A stretch of DNA of 64,000 bases from Fremontodendron californicum (lineage: Eukaryota > Streptophyta > Magnoliopsida > Malvales > Malvaceae). Location of the stretch: NCBI GenBank assembly GCA_030761205.1, contig JAULJL010000028.1, positions 22,263,516-22,327,515 of the forward strand. Direction: 5' to 3'. Position numbers and translations under genes: made by a program. Below are positions 23,771 through 36,085 of this stretch, piece after piece; position 1 is the first letter of the stretch; each line of letters starts with the position of its first letter. Under the pieces are notes generated by a model. The model was not told where the DNA came from and searched no databases. It saw only the letters and a list, made by a program, of their open reading frames with translations.

Positions 23771-26700
23771 ATGCAGCAGCAGCAACAAGAAGCTTCTTCA
23801 AAACCTCGAAGCTCCGCTAATCTCAACGTGCTCTCACAAGAAATAGAGAAAAGGCTTCAGCGGGTTCGCTTTCTCATCTCATCTCCTTTTCTTTTTTCCT
23901 GTTTGTTTCTCGAGATAATGAAAGGAAAAAGTGAAAAACTGAACGATTTTAGTTTTAGATTTTTTTTCTTTCTAAAAAAGGAATATGTACGGGTAACTTT
24001 TTAAGTAATGATTGCTGCTGTTAATAACTTGATTAAAAGTAACAAAAGCACTTTTTCTGATTAGTTTTTGCTTAATTTTTTTTTCCTGCTGATAAGAGCT
24101 TTTTGATCGATGTATATTCAAATTTGTTACAGGCATTAGCGTCTTCATCTCAGAGACGCAATTTATTACAAGAATTATTTGCGGATATAGCTTTGGAAAT
24201 CGATGATCGAGCCAAAGGTTAGCTTAGACTTCGTTAACTCTCTCTCCTTTTTTTTTTTTTTGGTGTGGCTTTTTCCCTATTAAAAATTACATCAAATTAG
24301 GCTTAAAATAGTTAATGTTCAAATTCTCGTGCCTTTTTAGTTGATTATGAGGATGGATCCTATTTACTCACGCTTGAGGATTGTTTTGTATTGAAATTGA
24401 AAACAGATATAATTCTAAGTAGAGAAGAAGATCTAATATCTCCTGCGGAGTACGGTCGGTTATGCTTTTATGATGTTTTTGCTGATTATTATGTTCGAGT
24501 GCCTCAGAGTGGAAAGCCTATCCTTGATTTGATTGTGCAACTGTGGAGCCAGTCATTTGCATCTCACGTTTTTGCCCTTTTATTCCATAAATGGGTAAGC
24601 AAACTCATGATTAGTTCATAGTTCTTTTGCCATTTTCATTATGGAATTCCTGCAGTAGTAATATATATTCATTTTGATGAGTTTTTTCTCAAGATAAAAC
24701 CATTGCGTTTAAGTTTATATCATTTTCGTATGAATCATTTCTAGTCAAGGTACGGAGATATGGAGTTCTGCTTAGCTTTCCTGATTTCCAACTTGATGGC
24801 TCATTTAATGGAACTCAAGTTTCCTGAAGATTACTCTGCTTTTATGATGGTAGTTTAATTTGAATGTCATTTGTTTGGCTGTTGCCGCTGTTTATTTTTG
24901 GTGCTATCAAATGCACAAATGGTTGGTGGCTCTGCTAGGTAGTGATTTGGAGTGTTCCAAACTGGATAAAATAACAAAGTAAAAACAGATCTGACAAGTT
25001 GGAAACACATTTTTTGGCCTTGAAAAATCTACATTAACTTATACATAGTTATAACTGTTCTATTGATTTTATTCCCTAATTATGCATAGTTCCTGGTTAT
25101 AGTCTCTAAGTGCCATTGGGGATTTGATGTATTCCTAACGTTAGTAGTGATATAGAAGTGCAGAACTGCAGATATCATGGGTTCTCTGGATGAAAATGAC
25201 CATAAAAGACTAGTTATGGCATCTTGTTATATTCTCATATCTGATGGTGCTCAGTAGTAGATAATGATTGCTTCTGCTAGATATTCTAATTCAGATATCC
25301 TTGCATAAGAGACTGAACATGTGGAGACCCGCACGCTTTTTGTGGGATAAAACCGTGAGATTACTTCGCAGGTTGAGTGTGGGTCTCCACAGAACAAGTA
25401 TTGTTTTAATCAGTGAATGATCTTCTTGATATTTTTTGGTGAAGTCCTTTACATTGAATAGTAGATGCTTTGTATTTTTTCTGCAGTTATTTGAGGCTCA
25501 ACTGGATAATGCAGATGTACTACTTCGTTATTCCTCTGCGCTTGTTCAGGGTGCAACAAATGTTTTCTGGTAGGAATATACAAATTTGTAATGCTTGAGT
25601 GGGAATTTTGTTAGGCTGCCAAATGCCAATAGCTTTTGAAGTTGGATGACCATATTGCCAATTATGCTGGTCATGCTTGATGAAAGTAGTGGCATAACTT
25701 GTGGCCTGATAATGTCTTATAACTTCAGTTAATTTTATGGTTGTATGCAGGATTGATATCCAATCAAATACAAGGCGTTTCCAGTCTCTCTTTCAGGTAA
25801 AACTTAAACGACACATATCACCGTTCCAAATGCATGGTTGTTTTTATTATTCTTTTTGGTTATGTTGCTCCGACTCTTCATATTTCTTGAAATATCTGTG
25901 TCCGACACCCGTGTCCGATGCATATTTGGATATGGGTATGGGAATATGATCCTCCAAGGACCTTCCAAATACATGAAATAATAGAATAAAATCAAATATA
26001 CCCATATCCAACACTCACACATGGAGTCCGAGTAACATAGCTTTTTGGAAAATCGATTGTTGAACTTTTCTTCTTCTATGGACTCAGTACCTCCTCGATG
26101 AAGTTGCATTGGAACCGACACGGTTAAATAAAATTCCAATACAGGTAAGCTATTTTTGCTCTATGTCAAGTTTTGCATGCTGACATATTATCTACCATGT
26201 GTAATCCTGCTCTTACGGTATATCTGAAAGAATATAATGTGTCGAGCTCACGATCTTTGTATAGTTACCATTTGTCATCACCAATTTGTAATTTTCAGGC
26301 CCAGCGGGATCTCTACCTTTTACTTTCAAGGTTTATATTCTTTTATAACTCAGGTTGGATTGTTTTTTCCCTTTGGAACCTTGACTTTGAACAATAATGT
26401 ACATATATGGATACACCTTTTAATTTGTGTTATCCTATGCAGTTGAAAAACTTGAAAGCTTCTTAAAGCTGTGTCCAGCTTTTCCAAACGCTTTCCTGGT
26501 TGGTGGACCAGCAGATATACTTGTTATTGAACTAGCAGACCAGGTGAACTTATATTTCCATATTAGATAGTATACATTTTAATGATCTTGTTTACTTATG
26601 TTACTTGGACTCGGATGTGAGTGTCGGACAAGAGTATATTCAATTTTTTTCAAGATTTTAATGTATTTGAAGGGTCTTTGGAGGATCATATCTCCATACC

Positions 26701-28340
26701 CATGTCCAAATATGCGTCGTACAGGAGTGTCGACACAGATACTTCCAAAAAAAATAAAGAGTTGCGGAGCAACATAGCTGTTTACTGTTACCACCTTAAT
26801 GAAAAGCCTTTGCAACAATTGGTATATTAACATAAGGGAAATTTTTCATTGGCCAGCTTCTAAAATTAAAAGTGGAGCCAGTCCTACTGCATTATCTTTC
26901 GCAGATTAAGGTTCTCCGGGGTATTGACTATCAACTTCTTCTAAGTTTAGGGACGAGGGGGTATTCAACTGCTTGAATATGACCTTAAATGTTTAATTCC
27001 TGCAGGCATGGAACTGAGAATGGCTACAAGTACGAGGTTAAAGACATGTTTATATAGCTTTACCTCTCCTGGTGGTCCAATGTATCCTACGAGGGCTGTG
27101 CGTCATGCAGCTTGGGATGCCTTAGATTTGCTTTTTCCTGTGAGTACCCGTTTTTACCCTGTGATGAAAAAATTGAACCGGATCGGTCGGTCGGACCAGT
27201 TGAATCGGAAATCAGCGGCTTGTCCGGTCCAATACGTATAAAAAATTGGACATATAATGAATCGGTAAAAAACCAATAAAAATCGGTTTTTTGTTTATTT
27301 TTTTATTAAAAAATTATTTGTAAATGATGAGATTTAAACCTTTAATCTTTTAATCACATAGTAAAGATTATACCATTAAGTCAAATATATTTTTTTTATT
27401 AATTAATGACTATATTTATTATTAAAATTATATATATTTAATATTTAATTTATTTTTAAATTGAACAATCTTGCTGGTGACCCAAAGATCATACCGGTTT
27501 GACATCCGGTTCGATTTTTTCAAGATTGTTTTTAACTGCTCTTTTACAGTGATTACTGTTTCTGAAAGAAAACAAATCAAGTATCTCTTTTCATCTTCTG
27601 AAAATAGAGTTTGTCAGGAGGGTGGGCTAATGTATTAGGAGGGTTTCCACTTTCCATGACCTTGAACAAATGACCTTAAAGTCATGAATTGAGGAAGCAA
27701 CCTCACACGATTGTGCAAGGGCTCTGTCTCTGCACTTTAAGGACATAAATGAACAATGATAACTCTTTCATGTTGCATATTGTTTCTATAATATGTTTAT
27801 TAGATGTTATTTACTTCAATGTTACCCGGATTCATAGGTATATTTGGAGGATCATACTCCCATACTAATGTTCGAATATGTGTCGGACACGGGTAATTGA
27901 GAGAAATTAAAGAGTTCGGATAACATAAATTTACTTAGTTACCCTAAATAGTATGCTACCTGATATGCTTTCTCAAGTAACTTCAATTGCATCTATGTTT
28001 TCTATAACACATTATTCATAATTTAATCCTACTAAACATGTACAAAGATTTAGAATGGATTGCTACAAACAGGTACTTTTATAACGAAAATATGGTCTTC
28101 GCATTTTTATTAGTCATCTGCCAAGATTTTTATTTTTATTGTTTTGATCATATTGTTATTTTGCAGGTTGGACGTTACCCTCGACATCTTATAAGTTTGT
28201 TCTTTAGACTATTATATCCCTGGTATTGGCCATCTTCATGTTGGAACTTTATAGTGTATTGCATAAAGGCTGTGTTTCTTTCCTTGTTGAGGTTCATCTT
28301 TTCTGGTTGGGGGAAGCTTAGAGAGCCAAAAAGGGCCTAA
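23771..28340 (+). CDS. Conserved-looking plant protein of unknown function, 11 exons
   Basis: Exons 23771-23863, 24133-24217, 24341-24594, 25487-25569, 25751-25796, 26088-26144, 26299-26353, 26443-26543, 26857-26920, 27006-27139 and 28167-28340 join to 1146 nt, 381 residues, with GT-AG sites and consistent phase throughout. The protein starts with a Gln run (MQQQQQEASS), has a helical middle (ELFADIALEIDDRAK, DVFADYYVRVPQSGKPILDL, LWSQSFASHVFALLFHKW, FQSLFQYLLDEVALEP, RDLYLLLSRFIFFYNS) and ends with a hydrophobic segment (FIVYCIKAVFLSLLRFIF) and basic tail. I do not recognise a named domain. The helical repeats suggest a scaffold-like fold and the C-terminal segment could contact a membrane; both are inference. 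Introns 5, 8 and 10 contain CTATG MITEs, and intron 3 a 72-bp hairpin element. Start chosen at the first ATG of the joined frame. Confidence 0.85.
25320..25391. mobile_element. 72-bp hairpin element with 5-bp duplication
   Basis: TGTGGAGACCCGCAC at the left pairs with GTGTGGGTCTCCACA at the right. The 5-bp flank gaaca is present on both sides (25315-25319 and 25392-25396). It lies in intron 3 of the unknown gene. It is either a tiny MITE or an LTR remnant, since it also begins TG and ends CA. Confidence 0.65.
25860..26040 (-). mobile_element. CTATG-family MITE in intron 5 of the unknown gene
   Basis: 181-bp copy from tatgttgctccgactcttca to agtccgagtaacatag. Perfect 8-bp duplication ctttttgg at 25852-25859 and 26041-26048. 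The intron would be 102 bp without it. Confidence 0.92.
26596..26777 (+). mobile_element. CTATG-family MITE in intron 8 of the unknown gene
   Basis: 182-bp copy from ttatgttacttggactcgga to ggagcaacatag. Flanks ttgtttac (26588-26595) and ctgtttac (26778-26785), 7/8. The intron would be 123 bp without it. Confidence 0.9.
27165..27522. mobile_element. MITE with CCGGTTCGA ends in intron 10
   Basis: Left end TGAAAAAATTGAACCGGATC matches the complement of the right end (ccggttcgattttttca). Near the ends are repeated ggtcggtcgg and ccggttt motifs. The centre holds aaacctttaatcttttaatc, the complement of the tRNA-like stretch in the relative at 34823-35146. No clear target duplication. Confidence 0.7.
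27817..27928 (+). mobile_element. Internally deleted CTATG-family MITE
   Basis: Only 112 bp: caatgttacccggattcata, then atatttggaggatcatactc, gtcggacacgggtaattgag and ttcggataacata. Perfect 8-bp duplication atttactt at 27809-27816 and 27929-27936 shows it is one insertion with an internal deletion of the ggtatgtgtccgacacgg block. Intron 10 of the unknown gene. Confidence 0.9.
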
Positions 28341-31300
28341 TCATCGCCCAATTGCCAAAGAAGATTGGGGTAATAAATTATGCGTTGAACTTTAAATTGT
28401 ATTGATTACATGGATTATAGTAAGTATCATGTTTTCTTTAATACTATTTTTTTTATAAAATAAAAGAATTACGTCGAAGTGCAACATTCATTTGTGATAA
28501 GAGAAAGGTTTCACTACTTTTTTTTTTTAAATAAAAAGATAAGTATACCTAATTATTATATAAAAAAAAGATGAGTAGTTTTTGTTGATAATTATTTAAA
28601 AAAAATAAATAAGACATGTATCCATAATTTTATTATTTTAAAGTAAATTTATCAACTAAATACACTAAATCAATCACCCTGTTAAATAGCAAACAGCAAA
28701 ACTCGTGACTAAACTATTCATGAGCTAGGTTTGAAACTGATTTTTTATAATCCAAAATCATCCAATTCAAATTATTATTTAAATTTAATTATAAAAATAT
28801 TTTAATATATTTTAAATAATAAAACGGACTAAGCATGAATTGAGCCTCAACAAGCAAATTTTTTTCATACTCAAAAGTCTAATCCGACTCGATTCATGAA
28901 CATTACTACTTATGACCAATGTTGCCAAGAACGCAAGACGCACTTTAGACATTAAAATCTTTATATTGCCTCGGACGCAAAAAAAACACTCACCTAAGTA
29001 CAATAAGACGAAATATGTATATATATTTTTATATGTGTATATATAAAATAAACTCAAGATATATAATTATGATAATAAACTCTAAAGAGTAGTCTCGTTG
29101 ATTTACAAAACATGCAAAAAAAAATTTGTTATCCAATATGCATGATTTTCTTATAATCCTATGTACTCAAATATTGAGAAGTAGAGAGTTTGATACGATC
29201 CCCTTTCTTATTAGTAAAGATACATCTAATAAAAAAAAAACTTCAATCAGACGAGCTTTTCACCTTAAAAAAATGCATCTAGATGCACCACGCATGCGCC
29301 TGATTAAATATGCCTCGCCCGAAAAAGTATGAAACGTTTCTGTTATCTAACACAACACTGCTTATGACACAACTCAATTAACAACATTGAAAAAGGTAGA
29401 TATAACCATCGGCTCAGTCAAGAATCATTGAAAAGGATACAGACAATTTCAGTCTCACACAAATTTTGAACTATTTACAACAAATTTAAATTTCTACAAG
29501 TTCTGATCATTGGCAAAAAAATTCCTTCAAAATATACTTCAAGTAAGCACTTCCATGAAGATGCAGAATTGTTTTCAACATACGTTACCATAAAGAGAAC
29601 AAATTAAACCGAATTGATAACAAACTTGAAAATCAATTTAAAAAAACAAAAAGAACATATAGCATAAAGAATAAGTTTAACAGCCCACCAACCATATGGC
29701 TGAAAAATTAACGCGCACACTTGATCTGACCAGGATCTGCTAGATTGAAAGACTCATCACTAACTAGAAGAACCCAAATCTGGAAAATGCTATGCAAACA
29801 TCCACTCCCACACACAACCATCCTTCGCTCATGTTTGAAATCCATCCACTTTTAACTCCAAGAATAAACACAACATCTCTTAAGATATTACCTTATGGAT
29901 GAGATCATAGATGCATTTTTAAATTGGTCGATATAAACTAAAATGATTAGGATTCAATAATCATAAAAAGCGGAAGTCGATTAAGAGCAAAACACATACC
30001 AATAGGTCAAAAGCTAGGCAAATCAGTAAATAGGGAAACCGGCACTCACCAACCTGATGTTCCAAATGTTGGGGCTAACTTCCCAAAGCCACTACCAACA
30101 TTTGGTTGGTTGGAGTGGTTCATAGCTCCAACCCCTTAGATGAGAACCAAGGTTCGAATTCTAGAAGTCTCAAACGTTGGAAAGGCTTTACCATTACGCT
30201 CCCGGCCCGACAGAGATTAATTTTCCATCAACCATAAAAGGAGGGTGGAAGGACACCCTGAGTTTACACCAAACAAACTTCCAAAAGCCACTACTCGTAT
30301 GGAGATGGCAACCATGAGAAGAACCAATACTACGGCAAATAAGGCTTTCTCTTACCATAATATTCACTTTCCTAAACTTGAATCAGTGAAAGTAGTGATG
30401 CTTCATGTGGAAATTAAAGCCATTTGCTCCAAGCAATAGCATAACAGCTCATGGAAATGACATAAAACATATTGTAAATTTCCACCATTTTCAATCTTAG
30501 CTCTCAGACCAAGTATATTCATGCCCTAACTACTCGCTATCGGTTTTAACACCATTCAAACGATTTGACTTCCTTAATCACAATTTAGAACCAACCTGAT
30601 AGCCAGAGCTTTTCTTAAAAACCACATTCGGGGATAAGGCAGCGTATTTCCCAATGCCTTAGCAAGCAAAGAGGTTAAGAGCAAGGCTGCACATTCCAGC
30701 TGACCCCAAAGAAAAGCAGGCATATGCGGAGAGCCGGACAGTGAGACTTCAGTCACTTCGAATCTGAATAAAGTGCAAACTTCAGAACCTTACTACTATT
30801 TCAACTTCAAAACAGGCTCCACAACAAGCTCCTATAAGCCTTCAACAGTTTTTCTCCATCAAGAAGCCAACTGGAGGAACTGAAGCAGAGAGATTCTACA
30901 ATAATTGACTACAATAAGCCACATCAGCAGCCATGACAGATAATGAGGAAAGAATATTCCCTTGGCAATAATAATAGCGTGAAGTAACTTTACCACCCTA
31001 AAAGCCTATATAGGAAAACCAATTGCATCACCAACAACACAACAGCTAAAAAAGAATCCACAAGAGAAAGAACATAAAGAAATCTACCTCACTTGCAGTC
31101 TACCCGGTTTCACAATGCAGGAGCAAGCAAAAGGCAATGCAGCTCTGGGCAACGGCAAGATTACTCCTCCCACAGCATGCAGCCAAAGTTTCCTTAGCAT
31201 ATGGAAAACCGAGAGAAAAAGTTGCCGCTTTTGTTCCCGACTTGTGGGATGAGTCGGTTTCAATGAAACCAAAAGCATAATTGCAGATTACAAAGTAACA

Positions 31301-31516
31301 GCTTTCCATTAACCCACATTCTTTATACCCAAGTCAAAGGAACAATTAACAGTAAAAGCCCAAACTCCATAAATAAAGACACTAATAGTTCTCTTCATGA
31401 CTAGTTCCTCTAAAGAGTATAATTTTGGTAGAGATACACAACATAGTCGGGTATCAAGCACATAATGTCCACAGTAGAAAAGACTTTAAACCAACCAATA
31501 GAACATTAGAAATGCT
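28341..31516. other. Intergenic DNA and possible extended 3' end of ALY
   Basis: From 28341 to about 29400 the sequence is A/T-rich with a repeat-like zone (gcaagacgcactttagac to cctcgcccgaaaaag, 28920-29335). From about 29400 to 31500 base composition is more even and on the minus strand resembles untranslated mRNA with splice-like edges (for example ctgcaagtgag/gtagat near 31090). It could be a spliced 3' untranslated region of ALY or a non-coding RNA; no protein is seen. Confidence 0.35.
30060..30235 (+). repeat. SINE-like sequence with tRNA-type promoter boxes
   Basis: ttggttggttggagtggtt (30101-30119) resembles a pol III A box and ggttcgaattc (30151-30161) is a near-perfect B box. The sequence after it (cgctcccggcccgacagaga) is not A/T-rich like its surroundings. 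No poly-A tail or flanking duplication could be fixed, so the call is tentative. Confidence 0.35.
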
Positions 31517-33495
31517 TCAATTTGTCTGCATTGATTCAGTATGATACTTCTCTAGATCAGCGTCAAGATCTTCTGCAGAAACCTTTTCTCCACGGCCCCT
31601 TCCCCGTCCACGGCCTCTTCCAAAGCCACGACCTCCAGCACCACCACGCTGCCTGCCAAATCCTCCACCCCTGCCTTGGCCACTGTGAAATAACCATAAC
31701 AAGATTAGATTAGTAAGTCAAGTCTATCAGTAACAAAAGTTGTTGTGAGAAAAGAATGATATGGAACACATTCCACACAAATTCACTAACATAAATATTG
31801 GTGTGGTACCAATTTTGTTATGCATAAAAGCTAACAAGCACATAAAAATATGAAGTGTTGCATGTCCCATTAAGTAAATACATAAATTACACAACAGAAT
31901 CACCCAGTGTGAGTGATAATTGATAAAATATATGTCTACGTCATTTAAAAAAAACTGTAATACTGCTAGGCACAACAGAAGTAATAATTGCTGTTAAACA
32001 CACATCAAAAATAAATACATGGAAGAATTTATTTGACTCTGCTAATACCTCAGAGTACATATTTCAGGTAAGAAGCTTGTCTGAACTGAACATACATCAT
32101 AGTGAATGTTATATAATTTTTGAAATGACCCTCGAAGCCAAACAATTCGATCATTTTCTCCGGCTATCAGACTATTGTTAACCAAAAACTAAAAATTCAA
32201 ATAAATTGATAATTAAGGAGAAATTTCTGCCAAGAATTAATCATAAGATTAACATTTATGGGGATTTAATGCAGCTTTAGAAAATTTCAGCAACACAACC
32301 TAACTGAAAAACATAGGCAACACTTTTAAGCACTCAGCAAGTGTAGGATCTCAAAAGCATCAAGGTAACATATAATAGAATCTAAACTTTCGAACAAAAC
32401 AAGGGGTCATGCAAATATATAAATAGGCATACTGTCTAGGGGCTCCATTTGAACTTCCAAAGGTGCCATTAGCAGCTGAAGGTGCAGCAGGAGTTGCAAT
32501 GTTTGTTCCAACGATCTCGATTTTCATCGGCTTCCCGTCGAGCTGAACATTGTTGTATCTCTTGAACGCAGCCATAGCATCCGTTCGCCGAGAGTAGACA
32601 ACTTCTGCTGTTCCCTAAGAAAAAGAGTTTTTTGTTCTAAACTACTGCATGTTACAAAGAATTTCATCGGAAGGACCAGTTATGCCAAACTCGATTAGAT
32701 ACCTTCGATCTCCCGCTCCTATCATAATGGATCGAAAACCGTTTCAAGTCACCAACCTCAGAAAATAACTCCTGGATACAAACAAATAAACATTAGAAAA
32801 ATACACAAAAAGAAGAAAAAAAAAACAGTAACAACACAATATTGATCTTTAACAGAAAATTTCTGTAAGTACTGCTAAGCATCGCTAGACTTTTCTTCAC
32901 CTAACTAATCTCAAGTATAAAAAATGTTTTAAACAATTTTCCGAAGAGCTAAGCCGGAGGAATCACCACGAATATAAGTTTATGGAGAACTAAAAATTCA
33001 AATCAATATCACCGTTAAATAATATCAGATCGAAACAGAACAGAAAATCTTATTAACAATTAAATAAGAAAATATCAGAAAACTTCTTGAAAACAAAAAT
33101 ACCTTGACGTCGTCGTTGGAAACACCATAATCTAAATTAGAGATGTAAAGCTTCGTTCCGGTTTCTATTGCGGGGGCCCGACCTGCTTGTCCTTGGAACG
33201 CCGCTCCCTTATCCGAATACATATCGTGCTGCCACGTCGTCTCCGGCGCCTGAACCAAAAGGAAAGCTCAATTTTTGAAAGATCGAATCAAAACCAAAAA
33301 GTTATAATCAGATCTAAACTCTTAGCTATTTACCTTAGCTGCGGTATACGGTGCCGAGCGGTTTGCTCCGCGATTAGGAAAGCGGCGGGCGGGTCCCGGT
33401 CCGGATCCACGGCCTCGACCGCGGGAGTTTCCGGATCCGGACTTACGGCTGCGCTTGATGAGATCGTCTAGCGACATCTCCAAAGCACTTGACAT
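31517..33495 (-). CDS. THO4: ALY/REF mRNA export adaptor (THO complex subunit 4)
   Basis: Five exons on the minus strand: 33495-33334, 33249-33103, 32771-32703, 32614-32433, 31682-31517; 726 nt, 241 residues, GT-AG sites throughout. An N-terminal SLDDLIKRSR motif (about 8-17), Arg/Gly-rich spacer, one RRM at about 86-162 with RNP2 LYISNL and RNP1 GTAEVVYS, a C-terminal RGG-rich region (GGGFGRQRGGAGGRGFGRGR), and the terminal LDADLEKYHTE motif. The N- and C-terminal boxes bind the UAP56 helicase in this family. It couples splicing to nuclear mRNA export and shuttles through the nucleus. The first ATG gives MSSALEMSLDD; a second Met at residue 7 is possible. Confidence 0.96.
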
Positions 33496-33550
33496 TTTTG
33501 AAAATCTTCTTTGGTTAGAACAAAGAAAAACCCTAGAAAGAGAAAGATAA

Positions 33551-33552
<2 letters not shown>

Positions 33553-33597
<45 letters not shown>
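33553..33597. repeat. (GA)n microsatellite in the ALY leader
   Basis: A run of about 22 GA units lies some 60-100 bp upstream of the ALY start. In the transcript it is a (CU)n leader tract, a common arrangement in plant housekeeping genes. Confidence 0.9.
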
Positions 33598-33602
<5 letters not shown>

Positions 33603-34822
33603 GAAAAAGAGAGATCGAAGGAGGAGAGATAGGGTTTCCGCCAAAGAGAAGAACTAAGCGAAAGAAAGATTTGGATTAAAACAAAAAGCGACAAAGACTT
33701 GAGTCGATAACTAACACGTATATTTCATGCGGTAGGGTTATATTAGTCTTTCTATAATTACTATTTAAAATGTATTTTTTTTGAAAGGCAGTAAAATCAA
33801 AGCGTCACTGAAGGTCTCCGTTTCGAGTCCGGGCGTCATCATCTTTTTTAAATCCATTTTTTTTTAATGTTTTCTGCTGCATCTTTTTGCGTTGAAATTT
33901 CATAATTTCTTGGGGAATAGGAAATTAGGAATATGAAAATCAAATTGGATCGGATCAAATTCGAATAGAAAAAATTTACTTGTTCAAGATTTGGTTTGGT
34001 TTGCTCGATTTCAAAAATTCATTTTATTATTTAAAATATTAAAAATTATTTTATATTAATATTTATATATTTTATAATTAAATTTAAATAAATAAATATT
34101 TTTTATTTATTAAATAATATTTCAGATTAAGCTAATCCGAATCTAAAATATTTTATCTCATGTCCATTTCAATTCAAATCAAATGGATAATCCAACTCTT
34201 TAATACATTTAGCAAAGCCCCAACCATAACTAACTTTGTCTTTCAAATAATACAGACTTGCAAAATCAATGTAACAAAGGCTCAATAATCTCACCACTTA
34301 TTAACTAACATTATTAAAAGTTCAATTTCTTTTTATACCTTTGATTATACCATACTTCAAAGTTCTTTGATTTTCCCCTTCTCTTTTTCTTTGTTTTTGC
34401 TGGAGAGATACTGCTGATACAAAGGCCATCTCTGGAGCAAATGATGCTATGCTTACCATTAATGTCAAGAAAATCCGTGTATGCGTGTTCGTGTTTTTTT
34501 TTTAACCATGTAAATATAAACACGACTTAAATTATTAAACATGTTAAAATTTTAAACACGAATACGATATATGTATTAAACATGTGTGTTAATCGTGTTT
34601 AAACGTGTATTGTTCATTACAATATAACAACTTTAACAACCTATTAAGCCATTAACAAGCTAAAATGTAAGAATCTAATAGAAGATTGTTTTGACTATGG
34701 CGAATGGCATAAGTATTTTTAAGTTGTAAAAAACATCTAGAGGACAGATTGTAATTTAACAATCTAAAAGATAAAGACTGGTGCACTATAATCTGCTACT
34801 CAGTCATAATCAAATGTTAAAA

Positions 34823-35146
34823 AAAAAAAAAAAAACGAACCCCTCCGATTTTCAGTCCAAGCGATTCAACCGATTTTCAGTTCCTTTTTTAAATATTTAA
34901 ACACTAAAAAAATATTAAATATAGTTAATAATTAACAAAATTATGAATTTAGCTTAATGGTAAGAGGTTAAAGGTTCAAATCTCAATAATTATAAATAAA
35001 ATTTTGAAAAAAATAAATAAAAAATACATATAAAACCGATTTTTTACCAGTTCGATAAAAATCTGGTTCTAACATATTCGTCGGACCGGACAGACCATCA
35101 ATTTCCGATTCAACCGATCCGATCCGATTTTTTAATTACTGGTCAT
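34823..35146. mobile_element. MITE with CCGATTCAACCGAT ends and tRNA-like core
   Basis: Ends carry repeated gattcaaccgatt and gatccgatccgatt motifs and match the 27165-27522 element in layout. The centre has tagcttaatggtaagag and ggttcaaatctc, which look like pol III A and B boxes only about 13 bp apart. No clear target duplication. Confidence 0.6.
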
Positions 35147-35679
35147 AATAATAATAATCAAGCATTGCTTCAGTTGTGGCCTAAAACCAACAATGTAACC
35201 CGTTGGATAGTGCAAGCATCTTATAGTATAAATTAATAAGAGAAATGTGTGGTGTTGAAAACAATGGCATAATGGAAAATGATCAAATTAATTAAATAAG
35301 ATGCACCGGAAGCCATGGGTTTTAGAATTTAATGTTGTAGGCATCTAAATTGATACCTTTAGTTAATGAAAGTTAAAGGGTATCCAAAAGGATTTTTAGG
35401 ATTTTTAATTTTGTAGGCATCAAATTCGAACAAGCCATTTTTTTGGTTCATTAAGAGAAGGTCATGGCTAAATAAACAGAGTCAACAGCCCTAAAGGAAG
35501 AATCCTCTAAAATAAAGTTGATAGCCGCCGGAGCACAATTAAATTGGGAGAAACTTGCAATACCAAAAGCCAATGGTAAGGATCGGAGGGAAACGACCTC
35601 GTTTTGACCTATTGATTTGGACTTTGAAGTACTTGAGGCTGGGACAGCCTTGTCAAGGTCTAATTAGGAAATAAAAAAG

Positions 35680-36085
35680 ACATATGTGTTCGCAAGTTAC
35701 TCGAGTTCGATTTGAAAAAAACTCAAATTTAACTCGATTATTGTCAAGTTGAACTCGAGCTATGGAACGAGCTAAATTCAAATATCCTAATGCTTGACTC
35801 GAGTAGCTTATGAGCTTAATCGAGTTTTTTTTTAAATAGTATTAAAAAATTTCAATTTGAACTCAAAATAAAGCACAAATAATCGAGTTTAAAATCGAGC
35901 ATAAAAATCAAGCTCATTTTCTACTAAATAAAAAAACCTAATCGAGCGAACTTGAACAGTTTTATTTTTATTTCATATCGAACTCAAACTTTAAAAATGA
36001 AACTCGATCGAGTTCAAATCATGTTTGAAGCCTCAAATTTTAAATCTAACTCCAATTTTTTTTTAAACTTGAACTCGGCTTTTTA
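35680..36085. mobile_element. TCGAG-rich hAT-like MITE, diverged copy
   Basis: From gtgttcgcaagttactcgag to cggctttttacacctagg, with the same block order as 11170-11618 (aatcgagttt, aatcgagcgaacttgaacag). No clean target duplication. Confidence 0.7.

Noticed and set aside
24743..24860. Open stretch YGDMEFCLAFLISNLMAHLM in intron 3 of the unknown gene
   Set aside because: The flanking exons join perfectly without it, and its frame ends in a stop shortly after. It may be an alternative exon, but there is no support.
31517..31702. Direct Arg-Gly repeats as a separate gene or CRISPR-like array
   Set aside because: They are the RGG-rich last exon of ALY; no spacers or regular DNA repeats exist.
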